Notes: generated by a model not told the origin, from the sequence alone. A DNA stretch of 64,000 nt from Lindgomyces ingoldianus (GCF_010093535.1 NW_022985172.1:1312340-1376339); one strand, 5' to 3'. Shown: positions 34,155 through 45,104, counted from the stretch's first letter. Made by a program: numbers and translations.

Positions 34155-34706
34155 CAACCTGGCGGATCTAAGGACGTGGTAAGAGAAATGAATAGGGCAT
34201 GCGTCAGAGTTTGGCATTTATTCGGCGTCTTGATCACCAGTTAGTGCACCTAGCAGTTCTATAAATACTATTTATGTAAAGTAACAGTCTCTTCTTTTGC
34301 ATTTGTTCTTATTTTACATTTGTTCTTAGGTTTAACAGCATCGACGAGAGCACGTACCAAGCGAAGTGCTTGCAATTCTCATGTTCTGGGTTTCGCTCTA
34401 CCGTTGGCTATTACCGGAACTTCATGAGGGTGGACACTCCTGCTGTGAAATGCAAAAATAACTTCAACAGGGAACCTCGTAACCGCATACGTCAGTCAAC
34501 TCTGCTTTCTCTAGCGGAGAACTCACTTCTCTTTACACATGACAAGGAGAGAGATGTAAATATAGGACAACACCATGCACTTTTAATGATGGCTAGTCGT
34601 AGATATCCTCGGACATGCCCTTAGGGACCTGGGCATTTAAGGGAAATTGGATGGAGGCCTGAAAAACGTCCCTACAAACGTGATTACTTCTACATTGGAG
34701 GGCAAT

Positions 34707-35760
34707 ATGTCAACATCACCATTCGTGTTCACAGTCACCCCTAGAACAATTCCTTCCATTAATATAGGCCAGGTTAGTGTCGACTCCACGAATGAATACA
34801 CGGTTAGTCAAATATACCTTGAGAAACTCATGCCCTTGTACCCCACCTGGCCACACCCTTTGGTCTTTGTTCATGGTGCCACACAAATAGCGACGAATTA
34901 CCTCAATAAACCTAGTGGCTTTCCACGCTGGACTTCATACTTCCTCTCCAAAGGCTACAACGCCTACCTCTCCGACCAGCCCGAGCGAGCCCGAAGTCCA
35001 TGGGTCCCGACATCGATTTAATGCTCCTTCTTTGGACCTAAGATATCGAACACTACTTTGCCGCTACTGCAAACCATTCGCTCTAGCCACAGGCATAGTT
35101 GCACACACAGTGGCCTGGGGGGGGAAGAAAGGCGATTCGGTGTTCAGCAATTTCTATGCTGGGCAGATCCAGTTCCAGATTGATACCCAACGGAGCGAGG
35201 AACTCAATACCCTAGCTTACTGGGGGCTGCTATATAAGGCCGTAGAACAAGTGTTTCTAACCTCAAATTTTTCAGTCCCAGCCATACGGGCAGCAGATTG
35301 GCGATAAAAGGCTGAATCAACTCCGCGCATGACCGTGGAACTTGCTGGCCCACCTTTTGTCGAATTTGCACCCGCCCCTAGTACCATTCGGGCATTCGGG
35401 CAGCTGACCTTTCCATCCCATATGGCCCAGCTGTGGGTGTGGAGGGAACAAATCTTAGCACTGTAGCGATTCTAGCCCGAGACTCTAGTTCTACCGAATG
35501 CATATTGCAGAAATAGGCGGCGAAGATGTTAGCGGATTTAAGCAAGATCCCGGTTACCATATCAACCGGAGAGGGAAGTTATCATATGCCGTATGAGTAC
35601 TGTATAGCGGAGTATCTGAGGCAAGCTAGCGCAAAGTTGAATTATGTGCAGTTGGGGGATGTGGGAGTGCATGGGAATGGGCACATTATTTTTTGGAAAG
35701 AACAATTTGGGAAATTGAGAAGAGGATTCTTGAGTGGTTGCAGACACATTGAGAGCAAAG
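34707..35760 (+). pseudogene. Broken alpha/beta hydrolase gene
   Basis: The gene opens at ATG 34707 (MSTSPFVFTVTPRT) and shows the oxyanion strand HPLVFVHGATQIATNY and YNAYLSDQPERARSPW, then stops at 35021 after a frame change. Later pieces appear in shifting frames. They are FSNFYAGQIQFQIDTQRSEE near 35140-35210, YGQQIGDKRLN near 35283-35320, and KIPVTISTGEGSYHMPYEYCIAEYLRQA with VGVHGNGHIIF (35540-35700). The region where GHSxSG should sit reads Gln-Ser-Gln-Pro-Tyr-Gly, so the nucleophile elbow has lost its glycine. At least three frame disruptions plus stops make a working enzyme impossible. The parent family is the fungal secreted or cytosolic alpha/beta hydrolases with a D/H pair near the C-terminus. 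The catalytic His is still visible in VHGNGH. Confidence 0.75.
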
Positions 35761-36807
35761 GAAATGGACGAGAAGGACGGTGGTGGCATGGACGGCTCCT
35801 GTCACAGACGTCAAGTTCTTGGTTCGCATACTGCAAGGCATTGGACGGGCCCAGTTGATGGCCCTACTATCAGGTGACATCCGTATTGTTCAAGAAGGCG
35901 AAAATAGATCTGTGAAAGATTGAAGAGGCAACTTAGTGGGATGTGGCTTGTCGGATATATTGGAAGTGTCCTTGCAAGCTTCGGATTCACCGTCCAAGCC
36001 CCGCACAAAGCAGAGCCAGCTTGGTTCATAGACAACGTAGTGGCAGTGAAGTTACAGCATATGCCGTGGGCTGATCGCCTCGACGAGAGATTTGATCGCC
36101 AGGTGAGGCGGAGGTCGTGCAGTCAGTGGAGCTAAGCGAAAAGTATGCGTTTTCTATCCTAAATTTGATTACGAGCCGTTCCGCGTAGCTCCCAATCCAG
36201 CTTCGTTAGGCTAGTCGTCGCTAATAATGTTCGAATTCAGGATACCGAATTTGTTAGGCTTGTCCAGCTTCTCCTCGGGCTTAAATTGCTGTCCCAAAAT
36301 GGGGAACATCGCTCTCAAAGGTTGCGCTCAGCTGGCTGAAGCCAAGCGGCAAGTGATAGACAATAAGAGATTCGAATCGCCCACGATGGGGAAAAAGTGG
36401 ATTATAGAGGATCTACGATGCATTAAAGAGCTGTTCAGCTTATAGCAGGTTGGGCGTCGCCTTTCTTTGCTGTATTCGCACATGCACGCATCTTGACTCA
36501 GCTCGGGCTAACAAGGGCGAAGTTTGCAACTCTACACCAACATATGCGAGACTGAAATGCATTCACCACCGGCTCAGGTGGCTGGCTGGTAGAATTATTG
36601 AGAAGGATTTTCGACATGATAGCGGGAGAAAGAAGGCCTGCATGGAGCGTTTTCTCTAATCATAGAGAAGGAACTTAAGAAGCATTGGGGCACAACTAAT
36701 TTAACTAAAACAAGATCAAAGACGCAGCAGCGGTAGACGAAGGTATCCCTCATTTCCATATCATGGTTTCTTGTATTTTTGAGGATTGACTAAGTTTAGC
36801 CGAATCC
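35761..36807. other. Intergenic, nothing recognised
   Basis: Short frames at 35920, 36227 and 36450 lack motifs. A tRNA-like A-box and B-box pair near 36322-36380 fails folding (see rejected items). Confidence 0.4.
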
Positions 36808-38262
36808 AATGACATCAAGACCAATGAAGTCCAGCTCCTCTCCAAAGAGCGTGAAAACGCTTTGAGAACTTTGGATTTCGGCACTCTCAATGCGCTTGAT
36901 GGAAAAAAAAAAAAAAATTCAAGAATGAGCTTTCGCCCATCCGCTCTACCATCGAAGACCAAGGCGAGAATGCTTTCAATATCATCACAGACTAGAATGG
37001 GCGGGAGATCCAGATATGGCGTAATAAAGATGCTATGTTCTGGGTCCATGTGAAGCAGGACGAAACTGCTAAGCAAGCGGCGCCTGCTGACCAGCGGGAG
37101 AAGACGGTATTCAATCCTACAGTTGAGGTCGGAACAATGACCAAAAATGGAGGGCAGTCGATCATTTCCTTTGTCGTGGTGGAAGGATCATATTGATGAT
37201 ATCACGATCCAAACTTTTGCGGCGGGGGTTGGAGCGGTTGTAGAGCATAAGATCTTGTCCGCGCTGACTTAGAAGACAGATGATGCCATTGCGATTGCAA
37301 CAGCTAGTGCTGAGAGGGTAATGGGCCTGCTGCACTGGACAGGGCACGTGATAACGGGACAAAGCTACAGATTGATGCAGCAATCAGGGCACTCAAAGAG
37401 GCAGAAAAGAAGGTCGATAAGGCCTGGCTCAAGAATTTGCCCAAGTCAAAGGCAGTAGAGAAAATTTTGTCCGTAGCGGCAAGGTTTCCCAAGATCTCAG
37501 CCTTCTTAGGAGGCACCATCGTCTCAGTCCTAGTCTCGCCGGGACTTGAGGTGGCCAATTACTTAGTTAAAAAAGACGACTGGATCCGAGTGCAAGTGTA
37601 CAACTTCGACAAGAGAGACTGGACGATCGATGATTGGTATCACGACAATGGAATCATCGCCGGTGGCTCAGCATGGGAGGTTAAAACCATCCCAGCGGGA
37701 AAGCGTGAGTGCATCAAGGACCCCCCCAGTATTTATGTCAAATGAACTGCTAACATGTTTTGCAGAGGAGGTTGAGACGTATGGGGCACCAAAATGGTGA
37801 AGTGGAATGCCATCAACAGTGTCACCTACTACTTTCAAAATAGTGAGCACACCTAAACATGCGTTGGTAAGACTTACCATACCTACAAATGACAGGCTTT
37901 AAGATCACGTATGGTGTTGGGATTCGCCCTTCGCGCCAAAACAACAGACGGCAAAGCAGATACGTGACCAAATCATAGGGACACTGCTATGCCAGAACTT
38001 AACTTTCATGCAGGGGTTTCGATAGTATATATCTGCAAATTCTAGACGTCCAATCGTCTAACTATCCGGTCCGAGTATCCAACCTCCATCAAGGATTTTT
38101 ACGACGATGAGAAAAATTGGCCGCATGGCCGCCCACAGACTGTTAAGTGTGAGGTTACGACACTAGATGGGTCCAAAGTAAATGTGACTAGGAGCACCAA
38201 GGAATTAGCCGGAGTTTCGGGTCATATCTAGAAGTTCTACGTATTGATTGGGGTCTGATCTG
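36808..38262 (+). pseudogene. Decayed gene of an unrecognised protein family
   Basis: A protein-like series of segments runs left to right through several frames. Near 36810-36900 is NEVQLLSKERENALRTLDFG. It is followed by a 15-A run at 36903-36917 and then, frame-shifted, IRSTIEDQGENAFNIITD, an in-frame TAG, and NGREIQIWRNKDAMFWVHVK. After two adjacent stops comes DDITIQTFAAGVGAVVEHKI. The best-kept piece is at 37437-37745 (ISAFLGGTIVSVLVSPGLEV, KKDDWIRVQVYNFDKRDW). Near 38090-38225 are YDDEKNWPHGRPQTVKCEV and TTLDGSKVNV. The conserved order of sensible text shows a real ancestor of roughly 400-450 residues, broken by at least four stops or shifts. I do not recognise the family and assign no function. 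Confidence 0.65.
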
Positions 38263-38710
38263 CATGCAGAATTCGAATGAGTTTGTAGAGCTAGGGCTTC
38301 AGCGAATAGGCGAATGCTAGGGCTCTCAAGAAATATTCCTAGAGTAGCAGCAATGTATAGAACAGGCACCTATTATTCGATGGATTCTAGCCTTGTCATG
38401 CAGAAGTCCTTCGTTCTGTTATGTAGCGGTTTCAAGCCATTGAACAGTTACCCCCTAGTTTCATCATACGTAAATCAAATCCACAAGCCTTAACGAGGGC
38501 AGCAGGCTCCAAACACGCTTTTGCGCGTCACTCAACCTCTAGTACCACTTTCTAATATGCCAACAATGAGATGCCCTTTCCCCCACAGTGATTGAGGCGA
38601 TGACCCGGGTCTGCTCTAAACAACTGTAGTAGTAAGCAATTTATCATCATTAAACACCCTCTAACAAAATTTTAGAGGGTAAGAAGACATGTTACACGCT
38701 ACTACCTCGT
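38263..38710. other. Intergenic, 3' flank of HET gene
   Basis: No ORF or motif is seen. Near 38657-38682 a pair of imperfectly matching ACCCTCTAA / TTAGAGGGT sequences can form a hairpin (stem of about 9 bp) just downstream of the HET gene stop. It may be a 3'-end structure. Confidence 0.35.
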
Positions 38711-41122
38711 TCACACAAACCAAAATGTCTTATACTCCGGCCGAACCATCGTCCACAGTTTATGAAAGTCGTCCATGGAAACAATCAGCCTCGCATACCC
38801 GGCTCTAGAAAACGAATTTGAGAGGTGTCTTTCAGGCGAGAGAAAGATCATGTCCAGTGTTACGACAAGGGAATCTGCCACCAGAGCTGACACGAGCAGA
38901 AAATCGCCGAATAGGATAACACTGGAAGGCAGAGGTAGCACGGGGCTTATTTCAAAGGCGAATTCGCTATGATAGTTGGGCCAAGATTTGAGCCAGTATT
39001 TCCCTTCCTTATAGATGGATTGGTGTCTTGAGCACTTGCAAATGCCGAAGGGGGAGAGATCGAAGTCATGAACGACATTAGAGGGTGGGTCTTCTGGTAC
39101 CATTGATTTCGACAGCGGAAATTTGAGCACGATACCGGAGATTTCGAGCGAAGTGTCAAGCTGGACGCAGTTGTGATCCGATTCCGGCTTTGTCGATGCT
39201 GGATCTGAGGGTAGCTTTGGTAGAGTCTCCATGAAGAGCTTAGTTACATTTTCGTAGAGTTCAGCGCGGCGAGTTGGCTCCTTTGCTGTGGTCACCTCAG
39301 TCGGTTCAGACAGATTCATGGCTTTACCAAGATAAACAACCCGCATAGGGGCCATAATCGAGTCCCGTAAGCGTCTAGTGTCGAGGGTGGTGATCTTAAC
39401 ACCTCCCTGTAGCTCCCAACCAGCCCAGCTCCAGCTAGGAAATTGGCTCGGGGCCCGTCGCCGGACTTGGCGTAACTCGTTCGAGCCAGGAAGCAGTTGT
39501 TTCCAAACTAAACATTGCTGGAAATTCTCCAAGGGTAAGCCAAACAAAAATCCCTCGTGAAATAGTTTTCCTTGTAGTTGACCTAACAGGCCAGAGACAG
39601 CTTTCAAAGCATCGTCGTCTTTTGTCATCCTTCGGCTAGTGTACTCGGCAATAAGGTGATTGTAGACTGAGAGTTTGCGGAAGTACGGAGATAGCCCGTC
39701 GAGCAACGGAGTAGGTGAATCTAGTGGATTAATAAGTGGCCGGAATAGAGACCTGTTGTCCTCCTGTCCGTATGACGCAAATTTTCCAAGATCTTCGGAG
39801 CACTGCATCCCATTGCAGACGAAATGCACCTGATGTTCTGTAAACACGATGCATCGACTCGACATGAGGCCTTCTTGGTATGTCCACGCGCGTGTCATCC
39901 ACACCGATCTTTTTAATTCCTCTTCTAGGCTGGGATGTTTAGAGACTAGCCGGTGTTCTCCAAAGTGAGCCTCAATTTGCGGCGTCCTCTTCGGTTGCTG
40001 TTCGACGCCGTGAATACCGCTATTCGCGGTTGCACCGCCGAGAGCGATGATAGTAGAATAAGCTCCCCGGTAGATTCTCCCCATCAATAGTATTTGCTCG
40101 TGCTTGTCGACAGCATTACTTTGGTCGATGCAAACTGAATCAACCCATAGATACCGATGACCTAATGATCGAACAACTATCATGGCATGCTCAATAGTCA
40201 AAGGGAGAGCTCCTGGCAGCGAGCCAAATTCTGAGACCTTCGGCTGCTCAGATTTACCCCAGACGTAACTCAGCGCCAAGTATTCGTCATTCATAGGCAA
40301 AGGTTGAACCGTTCGCTCGTATACATCGATGACGCGAATTGCTTCCAAACCTGCAGGTCGTGCTGGTTTGCACCCGAGGTGACGCAAAGTACAACAGCCA
40401 AGCCATGATTTAATGGACCCGTAGTCGGGATTCAGCCCAACGATGTTGACTCTAGGCAGTCGAATATGCCAGAGGCTGTGCCCCTGGGCCTTTCGTGAGG
40501 AAGTAACCCCAAATTGAACATCGTTGCAGCGGTCAATCCCAACAAAGCAAATGTTGGGTCCTTTAGTTTCGAAGCGAAATGTCTGAGGCAGCTCCATATT
40601 TCGTTCATGTGTCCAGTTAACATGTGTGGCCATGAATGATTCGCTGTGGGCAGTCCACATTTCGTCGAACCAACAAAGATCGCATTGAGCTACATCATGC
40701 GGATCGAAAAGAATACGATGAAGGAAGGCTGCGGAACCATAAGTCGCATCAGGCTTTATACTTTTCTCTTTAGGGTGTCTTTTAGCCATAATCTGGACAA
40801 TTCCAAGCTCTTTACATGGAGTGCATTCATTGTCACGGTTCCATGGGCTTTGGGGCCTTTCAGGAGAATCTAAATCAGGGTCCTTTTCGCTAAGATCTTC
40901 ATCATCGGCTATAATCCTTCTTCGTTTTGTTGAAACTTCGTCAGCCGAGCTAAGTCTTCTTTTCCTCGTGGTATTGAGATCTTCGTTCGAATCGTTTGGT
41001 GTAGGTTCCATCTGTGCAGAAATGTTAATTCGATTTGGGGATTTGAAAGGCGAAGAATTACGCGACGGGTAACCTTTTGAACCTGCCTTCAGAGGCTGTG
41101 CAATCCACGTGGTAACGCCCAT
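38711..41122 (-). CDS. HET-domain (heterokaryon incompatibility) protein (803 aa)
   Basis: A single exon runs from ATG at 41122; the frame is open further upstream but only from a GTG. The HET domain lies at about residues 275-420. It has the three usual blocks: YLALSYVWGKSEQP, YLWVDSVCIDQSNAVDKHEQILLMGRIYRGA and SVWMTRAWTYQEGLMSSRCIVF. The N-terminal 70 residues are Ser/Asp-rich with two basic clusters (RKRR 53-56, KRRR 66-69) that resemble a bipartite nuclear signal. A WSWAGWELQG segment near the end is typical of HET proteins. HET-domain proteins trigger cell death when genetically different hyphae fuse. Whether this copy is an active incompatibility gene is unknown. It faces a second HET gene 4.3 kb upstream, with two SDR genes between them. 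Confidence 0.9.
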   Translation of the reverse strand: MGVTTWIAQPLKAGSKGYPSRNSSPFKSPNRINISAQMEPTPNDSNEDLNTTRKRRLSSADEVSTKRRRIIADDEDLSEKDPDLDSPERPQSPWNRDNECTPCKELGIVQIMAKRHPKEKSIKPDATYGSAAFLHRILFDPHDVAQCDLCWFDEMWTAHSESFMATHVNWTHERNMELPQTFRFETKGPNICFVGIDRCNDVQFGVTSSRKAQGHSLWHIRLPRVNIVGLNPDYGSIKSWLGCCTLRHLGCKPARPAGLEAIRVIDVYERTVQPLPMNDEYLALSYVWGKSEQPKVSEFGSLPGALPLTIEHAMIVVRSLGHRYLWVDSVCIDQSNAVDKHEQILLMGRIYRGAYSTIIALGGATANSGIHGVEQQPKRTPQIEAHFGEHRLVSKHPSLEEELKRSVWMTRAWTYQEGLMSSRCIVFTEHQVHFVCNGMQCSEDLGKFASYGQEDNRSLFRPLINPLDSPTPLLDGLSPYFRKLSVYNHLIAEYTSRRMTKDDDALKAVSGLLGQLQGKLFHEGFLFGLPLENFQQCLVWKQLLPGSNELRQVRRRAPSQFPSWSWAGWELQGGVKITTLDTRRLRDSIMAPMRVVYLGKAMNLSEPTEVTTAKEPTRRAELYENVTKLFMETLPKLPSDPASTKPESDHNCVQLDTSLEISGIVLKFPLSKSMVPEDPPSNVVHDFDLSPFGICKCSRHQSIYKEGKYWLKSWPNYHSEFAFEISPVLPLPSSVILFGDFLLVSALVADSLVVTLDMIFLSPERHLSNSFSRAGYARLIVSMDDFHKLWTMVRPEYKTFWFV

Positions 41123-41509
41123 TTTCAGCCTTCCAAGGCTAAGTTTCACCGGAGCTGCAACCCGTATTACAGCACTTTATCACATAACGTAGAACATGAC
41201 CGGGATAACTTAATTGAAACCTCTTGCTGGAATTAGAGTGGATGCTAACTAGATACAAATTTTGGTACTCGAGGTATTGGTACTGAATATATATGCGTTC
41301 TCAGCAAGAAGACTCCCAAAGATTGTGAGCTTCTAATTTGTATAGGACGCGCAGACATGAAGAGTAGGATAAATCAGAAGGTCAACGAGTCAGTGAGGAA
41401 AGCGCTGGAAAGGGCAAGTTGGTTAGATGTCCCTTGGAGCCTCAAGGCTGAGTCAAGCATGTGTTAAATTGCTTGGCATGCATTTATCATGTGCAAAAAT
41501 TAGGAATTT
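41123..41509. other. Promoter side of the HET gene
   Basis: This 0.39-kb flank has a TATATATG near 41289 but no other recognisable signal. Base composition begins to drop toward AT at its far end. Confidence 0.3.
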
Positions 41510-42780
41510 CTTACCATTCCTTAGATCTCGTTTTTCCTCTTACTATATTATACAAATGATTAAAATCTTGATAAAAATTTTAATATACTAATAAATTCTT
41601 CTTACATATTAACTACTAGTAAGTTAAAGCCTTAAGTTTATATAGAAATATTGCTTTTAGCTTATTTCTTTAGAGTAACAGGACAACAATAGGCCTAAAA
41701 CAGAGGGTTACAGCAACCCTAGTCACCTAGACATGTTAAATTAACCTAGATAGCAACCCTCTAGTTAATTCTACGCAGGTAAGGGTATAGAGCCTGTTAA
41801 GCAAACGTAAAGAGACTGCTAGTAGTACTAAACTAAAGTTAGCACGTTGTAAGTTAATCTAATAGTAAGAGTAAAGTAAAAAAAGCTTACTATATTCTAG
41901 CGCCTACTAAGAGTAATCCTGATCTCTAGAAATTAGCAGTTTCTGCTTTAGCTTAGCAAGAAGATGTTTCTGTAGTTCTGTGAGAGGTATCGAGCAGGAA
42001 GCACGAGGCACAGGGAGGGAATGTAGGATAGAGGGTGTGTAGCAGAGCTACAAGAGAGAGAGTAAACCTTAGGGTCGGAGGCAGAGGTACGGAGGCTGAG
42101 GAGCCTATATACCCCGTGCCAAGCCTAGGGTACTCAGGGATTGGATAGCTGTAACATAACCGTGACAAGTTCCTACTTATTATAAGGACAGGACTCTGTA
42201 CCACTCCGCTAATACAACTAAAAAGGTGCGAATAATCAACCAACAGTTAATTCTACGTACAGAATAGTATATATACCTGTCGCGTGCAAGGACTATCTCG
42301 GCCTTACCCTTATTACTAATTTTAGCAGGCCTTCTAAGCTTTATTGTAGGTAGCTTACAGACGTTGTTATAGACGTTAAGATTGTTCTTTATATTATAAA
42401 CTATGTAGAGAGAGTAACTTTTATGATTAGTAATTACAATTCTAGACCATCTAAGTAGGAGAAACTAATAGATGTTTATATAAACGCAATTATTAAGCTC
42501 TTAGGTGCTTAGTTTAAGATACTAGAGTAGTTAGAGCTTGCTAGGAAGAATAGAGATGCTACAAGCGCAATACATTATAAATAAACGCGTCGTTACTCCT
42601 ACAAAAATGTTAGTATAAGGGCTTTTTTATACAAACTAAAAGCTTTAATTTACCTAGGGCTAATCTAACTGTTATTTATTAATGTATTAGGGATTCTATT
42701 GAGATTCTAATCTCCTATACAATTTTAATAGAGGGAAAAAAATTCTGAGGAACGCTAAGAAATTTCCGAATTTTTGCCCA
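41510..42780. mobile_element. AT-rich island, probable remnant of a repeat destroyed by RIP
   Basis: The base composition changes sharply. TA dinucleotides and A/T runs dominate, all frames are closed, and the flanks have normal composition. A 13-bp sequence, AGTTAATTCTACG, recurs at 41763-41775 and 42245-42257, and AGCAACCCT occurs twice near 41712 and 41752. This is what repeat-induced point mutation leaves of a transposon in ascomycetes. No reverse transcriptase or transposase text survives, so the element class cannot be named. Confidence 0.55.
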
Positions 42781-42901
42781 TAATAGATGGCCTTGATTGC
42801 GGGGAGCTTTTATTGCCTCCGACAACACAAAGGTTCCTACATCTTCAAAGCATATATAAACAAACCTTGTGAGTTCATATATTGAAGGTTCCTACTAGAT
42901 C

Positions 42902-43714
42902 TCACGGTTCCTTGAACTCAACATAGCCCTGGCCATCCACGAACGTGTAGTCCCACGGACCTTGCTCCTTCCCCTCAGCAAGCTCAACATATAGTTTTCC
43001 AGCAGCCGGGCCGCCGACTGGGATTGTCGGACTTCCATCAGCTTGGCGTTCATCGACGTAGTAAAACCTGTACTCTATTAACAAAGCCCTTCCTCCGACT
43101 GTCTAATTTCGGATTAAGTTGAGTAAAAACTTACTTGAAGCCCTGTTGCTTATATACGGTACTTGCATACCACACCATATGAGCTGCAGAAGCTTTCCCC
43201 ATCCCGAATGTTAGCACAGAAGGCATCACGAAGACGTTTAGCTTATTGCCAGTCATGATGAACGTTCTTGATGCGGAGCTAGGAAGCTGTTTAAACCCTT
43301 TGACGGCCTCTTGAGCGGTAAAGAGAGGGGATATTGCATTGACAGCGAACTCTCGATTGACGTCTTCGAGAATGATCCCGTCCAGAGGGTCTTGGGGATC
43401 ACGTGCTACTTGTTCCGCACCTAGGACACCTGTTAGGAAGTGTACAAGAGTCGTTTTAAAGAGAGTAGGGACAAACCATTGTACACCACGACAGAAGGGA
43501 TACCAAATGCTTCTTTCACTTTGGCGAATGCTTTCTCGACGTCTGCGGTGTTTGCGAGGTCGAGCTTCAAACGAAGATACCCATCCTCGCCTATCCCATC
43601 TTGAAAGCTTCTCGCTGCAAGAGCGACCTTGTATCCTTTGGCAGCGAAAGAATTAGCAACGGAGAGTCCGATCTTAGGCCCAGCACCAAGAACGAAAAGC
43701 ACGGGAGTTGACAT
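42902..43714 (-). CDS. Atypical short-chain dehydrogenase-like protein, 3 exons (232 aa)
   Basis: The exons, in transcript order, are 43714-43477, 43429-43135 and 43067-42902. The introns are 47 and 67 nt, and the joins keep phase. The N-terminus has a Rossmann nucleotide-binding turn (VLFVLGAGPKIGLSVANSFAAKGYKVALAAR) and VVVYNG in place of NNAG. At the expected active site the text is TGNKLN..TFGMGK, so the catalytic Tyr of YxxxK is Phe154 while Lys158 remains. The C-terminal KFYYVDERQADGSPTIP segment is typical of a common fungal SDR subgroup that shares this lack of Tyr. It may bind NAD(P)H without classical reductase chemistry. The substrate is unknown. It lies between the AT-rich island and a second SDR on the same strand. 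Confidence 0.82.
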
Positions 43715-44144
43715 GTTACAGACTTAGCCGATTCGGATCTTGCGAGAAAGTTGTGGGACTTCGCTGTTAAATACCACGGGCGAATCGTTTTTTCCATCCC
43801 AAGTTCCCGTTACACCATTTCGGATTCGGTCATTGCGAGGTACCGGTGGTGAGCGTGATACTCGCCGCTTAGAAATGCAATGGCTGCATATGTAATCACG
43901 GAAAGGTTTGGAAGCAAAACCCGGTGTATGGTGACTCGAAATTTTACTGATTGGCCAATGTGACGAGCGCGATTTGTAAGTTTGGGTTAATTACGTAGCA
44001 CTTCATACATCAATTCCGCACTATATGTAAGATTGATAATGAGCCTTAGGCAGTGAAATATCTGTATGGTTTTTCCTCAGGAAAGAATCTCTTGTTAATT
44101 TACAATGTAAGTAATTCCTCATTCCGCACCCTATGCAGCCGGAC
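43715..44144. other. Spacer between the two SDR genes
   Basis: The 430 bp hold the promoter of the first SDR and the 3' flank of the second. No recognisable element is present. Confidence 0.35.
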
Positions 44145-45104
44145 TTAATCATGCAACTTTGCCTTCTCTTCACACCAAGTCCAAAACCTCTCACTCGCTC
44201 CCTTCCTGATAGCCTCATGGATATCTTCCCTTGGACTCCTCGCCACCCTTCCCCAGGGCCAAATAAAATCTCCACTCTTAACTTCCATACTAAATCCAGA
44301 GAAGAGGAGAGTGTAAGCTCCGTACTTCGGAGGATATAGCACCAGCCACTTCAGCAATGTCACAAGGAACCAGGACTGGTATCGATATGCCTTGGTGTCT
44401 AGATTCCCTGGGTTCTGCACGACGGAAACGATACCGTACGGCGACCACGCTTTCGCGGCTTCGACGGCTAGGAACCAGTTCCCAACTTTGCTGGCTGCAT
44501 AATCGGTATTCGAATCCGTCGTCTGCGGCTCTTCAATAGATTTGAAGTTGAGGCCGCCCAGAACAGAATGAGTGTCAACCATGGCTGAACCGGACCAAAT
44601 TACACGGACTGAACCTTCTGGGGCGGATTGGGCTGCATTACGGAGTTGAGGTAGGAGAAGTTGGGTGAAGAGGAGGGGAGCAACACAGTTGGTGCCAACA
44701 TGGGCCTCGAGGTTCTGTGCTGTGGCGGTACCGTTTGGTGCGCCACCTATGGCGGCATTGTTCCAGAGGATATTTACTTTTGTTTCTTGTCGCGAGAATT
44801 CAGCTGCCGCGGATTTGACACTAGCTAAATCTGCTAGGTCTAGATGCAGGAACTTTAGAGTTGATGGTGTGACGGGCGCAGGATTAGAAGACCTAATTTT
44901 TGAGATAGAAGCAGCCATGTGATCTGCCGAGCGACCGGCCATATATATGGTTGCGCCCGTTTTATAGAGAGATTTGGTGAGTTCAAACCCGATGCCCTGA
45001 TTAGCACCGGTGATTATGAACACTTTGCCACTTTGATCGAGCACATCTTCTTCGGTGAACGTGGCAGCTGGTGGGTACCATTGGGAAAAGACGCTTTTAA
45101 GCAT
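44145..45104 (-). CDS. Short-chain dehydrogenase/reductase, retinol-dehydrogenase-like (319 aa)
   Basis: A single exon was started at ATG 45104 (MLKSVFSQWYPP), because the longer frame begins only at a TTG. The classical SDR motifs are intact: cofactor loop TGANQGIG (32-39), NNAA (115-118), a Ser in SGSA near 171-173, and Tyr202-x3-Lys206 in DYAASK. Arg58 after the second strand (AGRSAD) suggests NADP(H) preference. The overall pattern fits the fungal WW-oxidoreductase/retinol-dehydrogenase-like group, which reduces ketones or aldehydes of unknown identity. It lies between the atypical SDR and the second HET gene, on the same strand. Confidence 0.87.
   Translation of the reverse strand: MLKSVFSQWYPPAATFTEEDVLDQSGKVFIITGANQGIGFELTKSLYKTGATIYMAGRSADHMAASISKIRSSNPAPVTPSTLKFLHLDLADLASVKSAAAEFSRQETKVNILWNNAAIGGAPNGTATAQNLEAHVGTNCVAPLLFTQLLLPQLRNAAQSAPEGSVRVIWSGSAMVDTHSVLGGLNFKSIEEPQTTDSNTDYAASKVGNWFLAVEAAKAWSPYGIVSVVQNPGNLDTKAYRYQSWFLVTLLKWLVLYPPKYGAYTLLFSGFSMEVKSGDFIWPWGRVARSPREDIHEAIRKGASERFWTWCEEKAKLHD

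Larger units (their letters stand above)
32615..34706. other. Intergenic with repeats, no gene recognised
   Basis: Two kilobases contain a diverged 77-bp duplication near 33262-33401, a run of 15 G at 34140-34154 and several motif-free frames (33096, 33163 and 33649). The 128-codon minus frame at 33163-33549 spans the duplication and shows the repeat in its text, so it is not convincing as a gene. Confidence 0.4.

Noticed and set aside
36322..36380. tRNA-like A-box (GCGCTCAGCTGG) and B-box (GATTCGAATC)
   Set aside because: The T-arm stem does not pair (AGAGA against CGCCC) and no acceptor stem can be formed, so it is not a tRNA gene.
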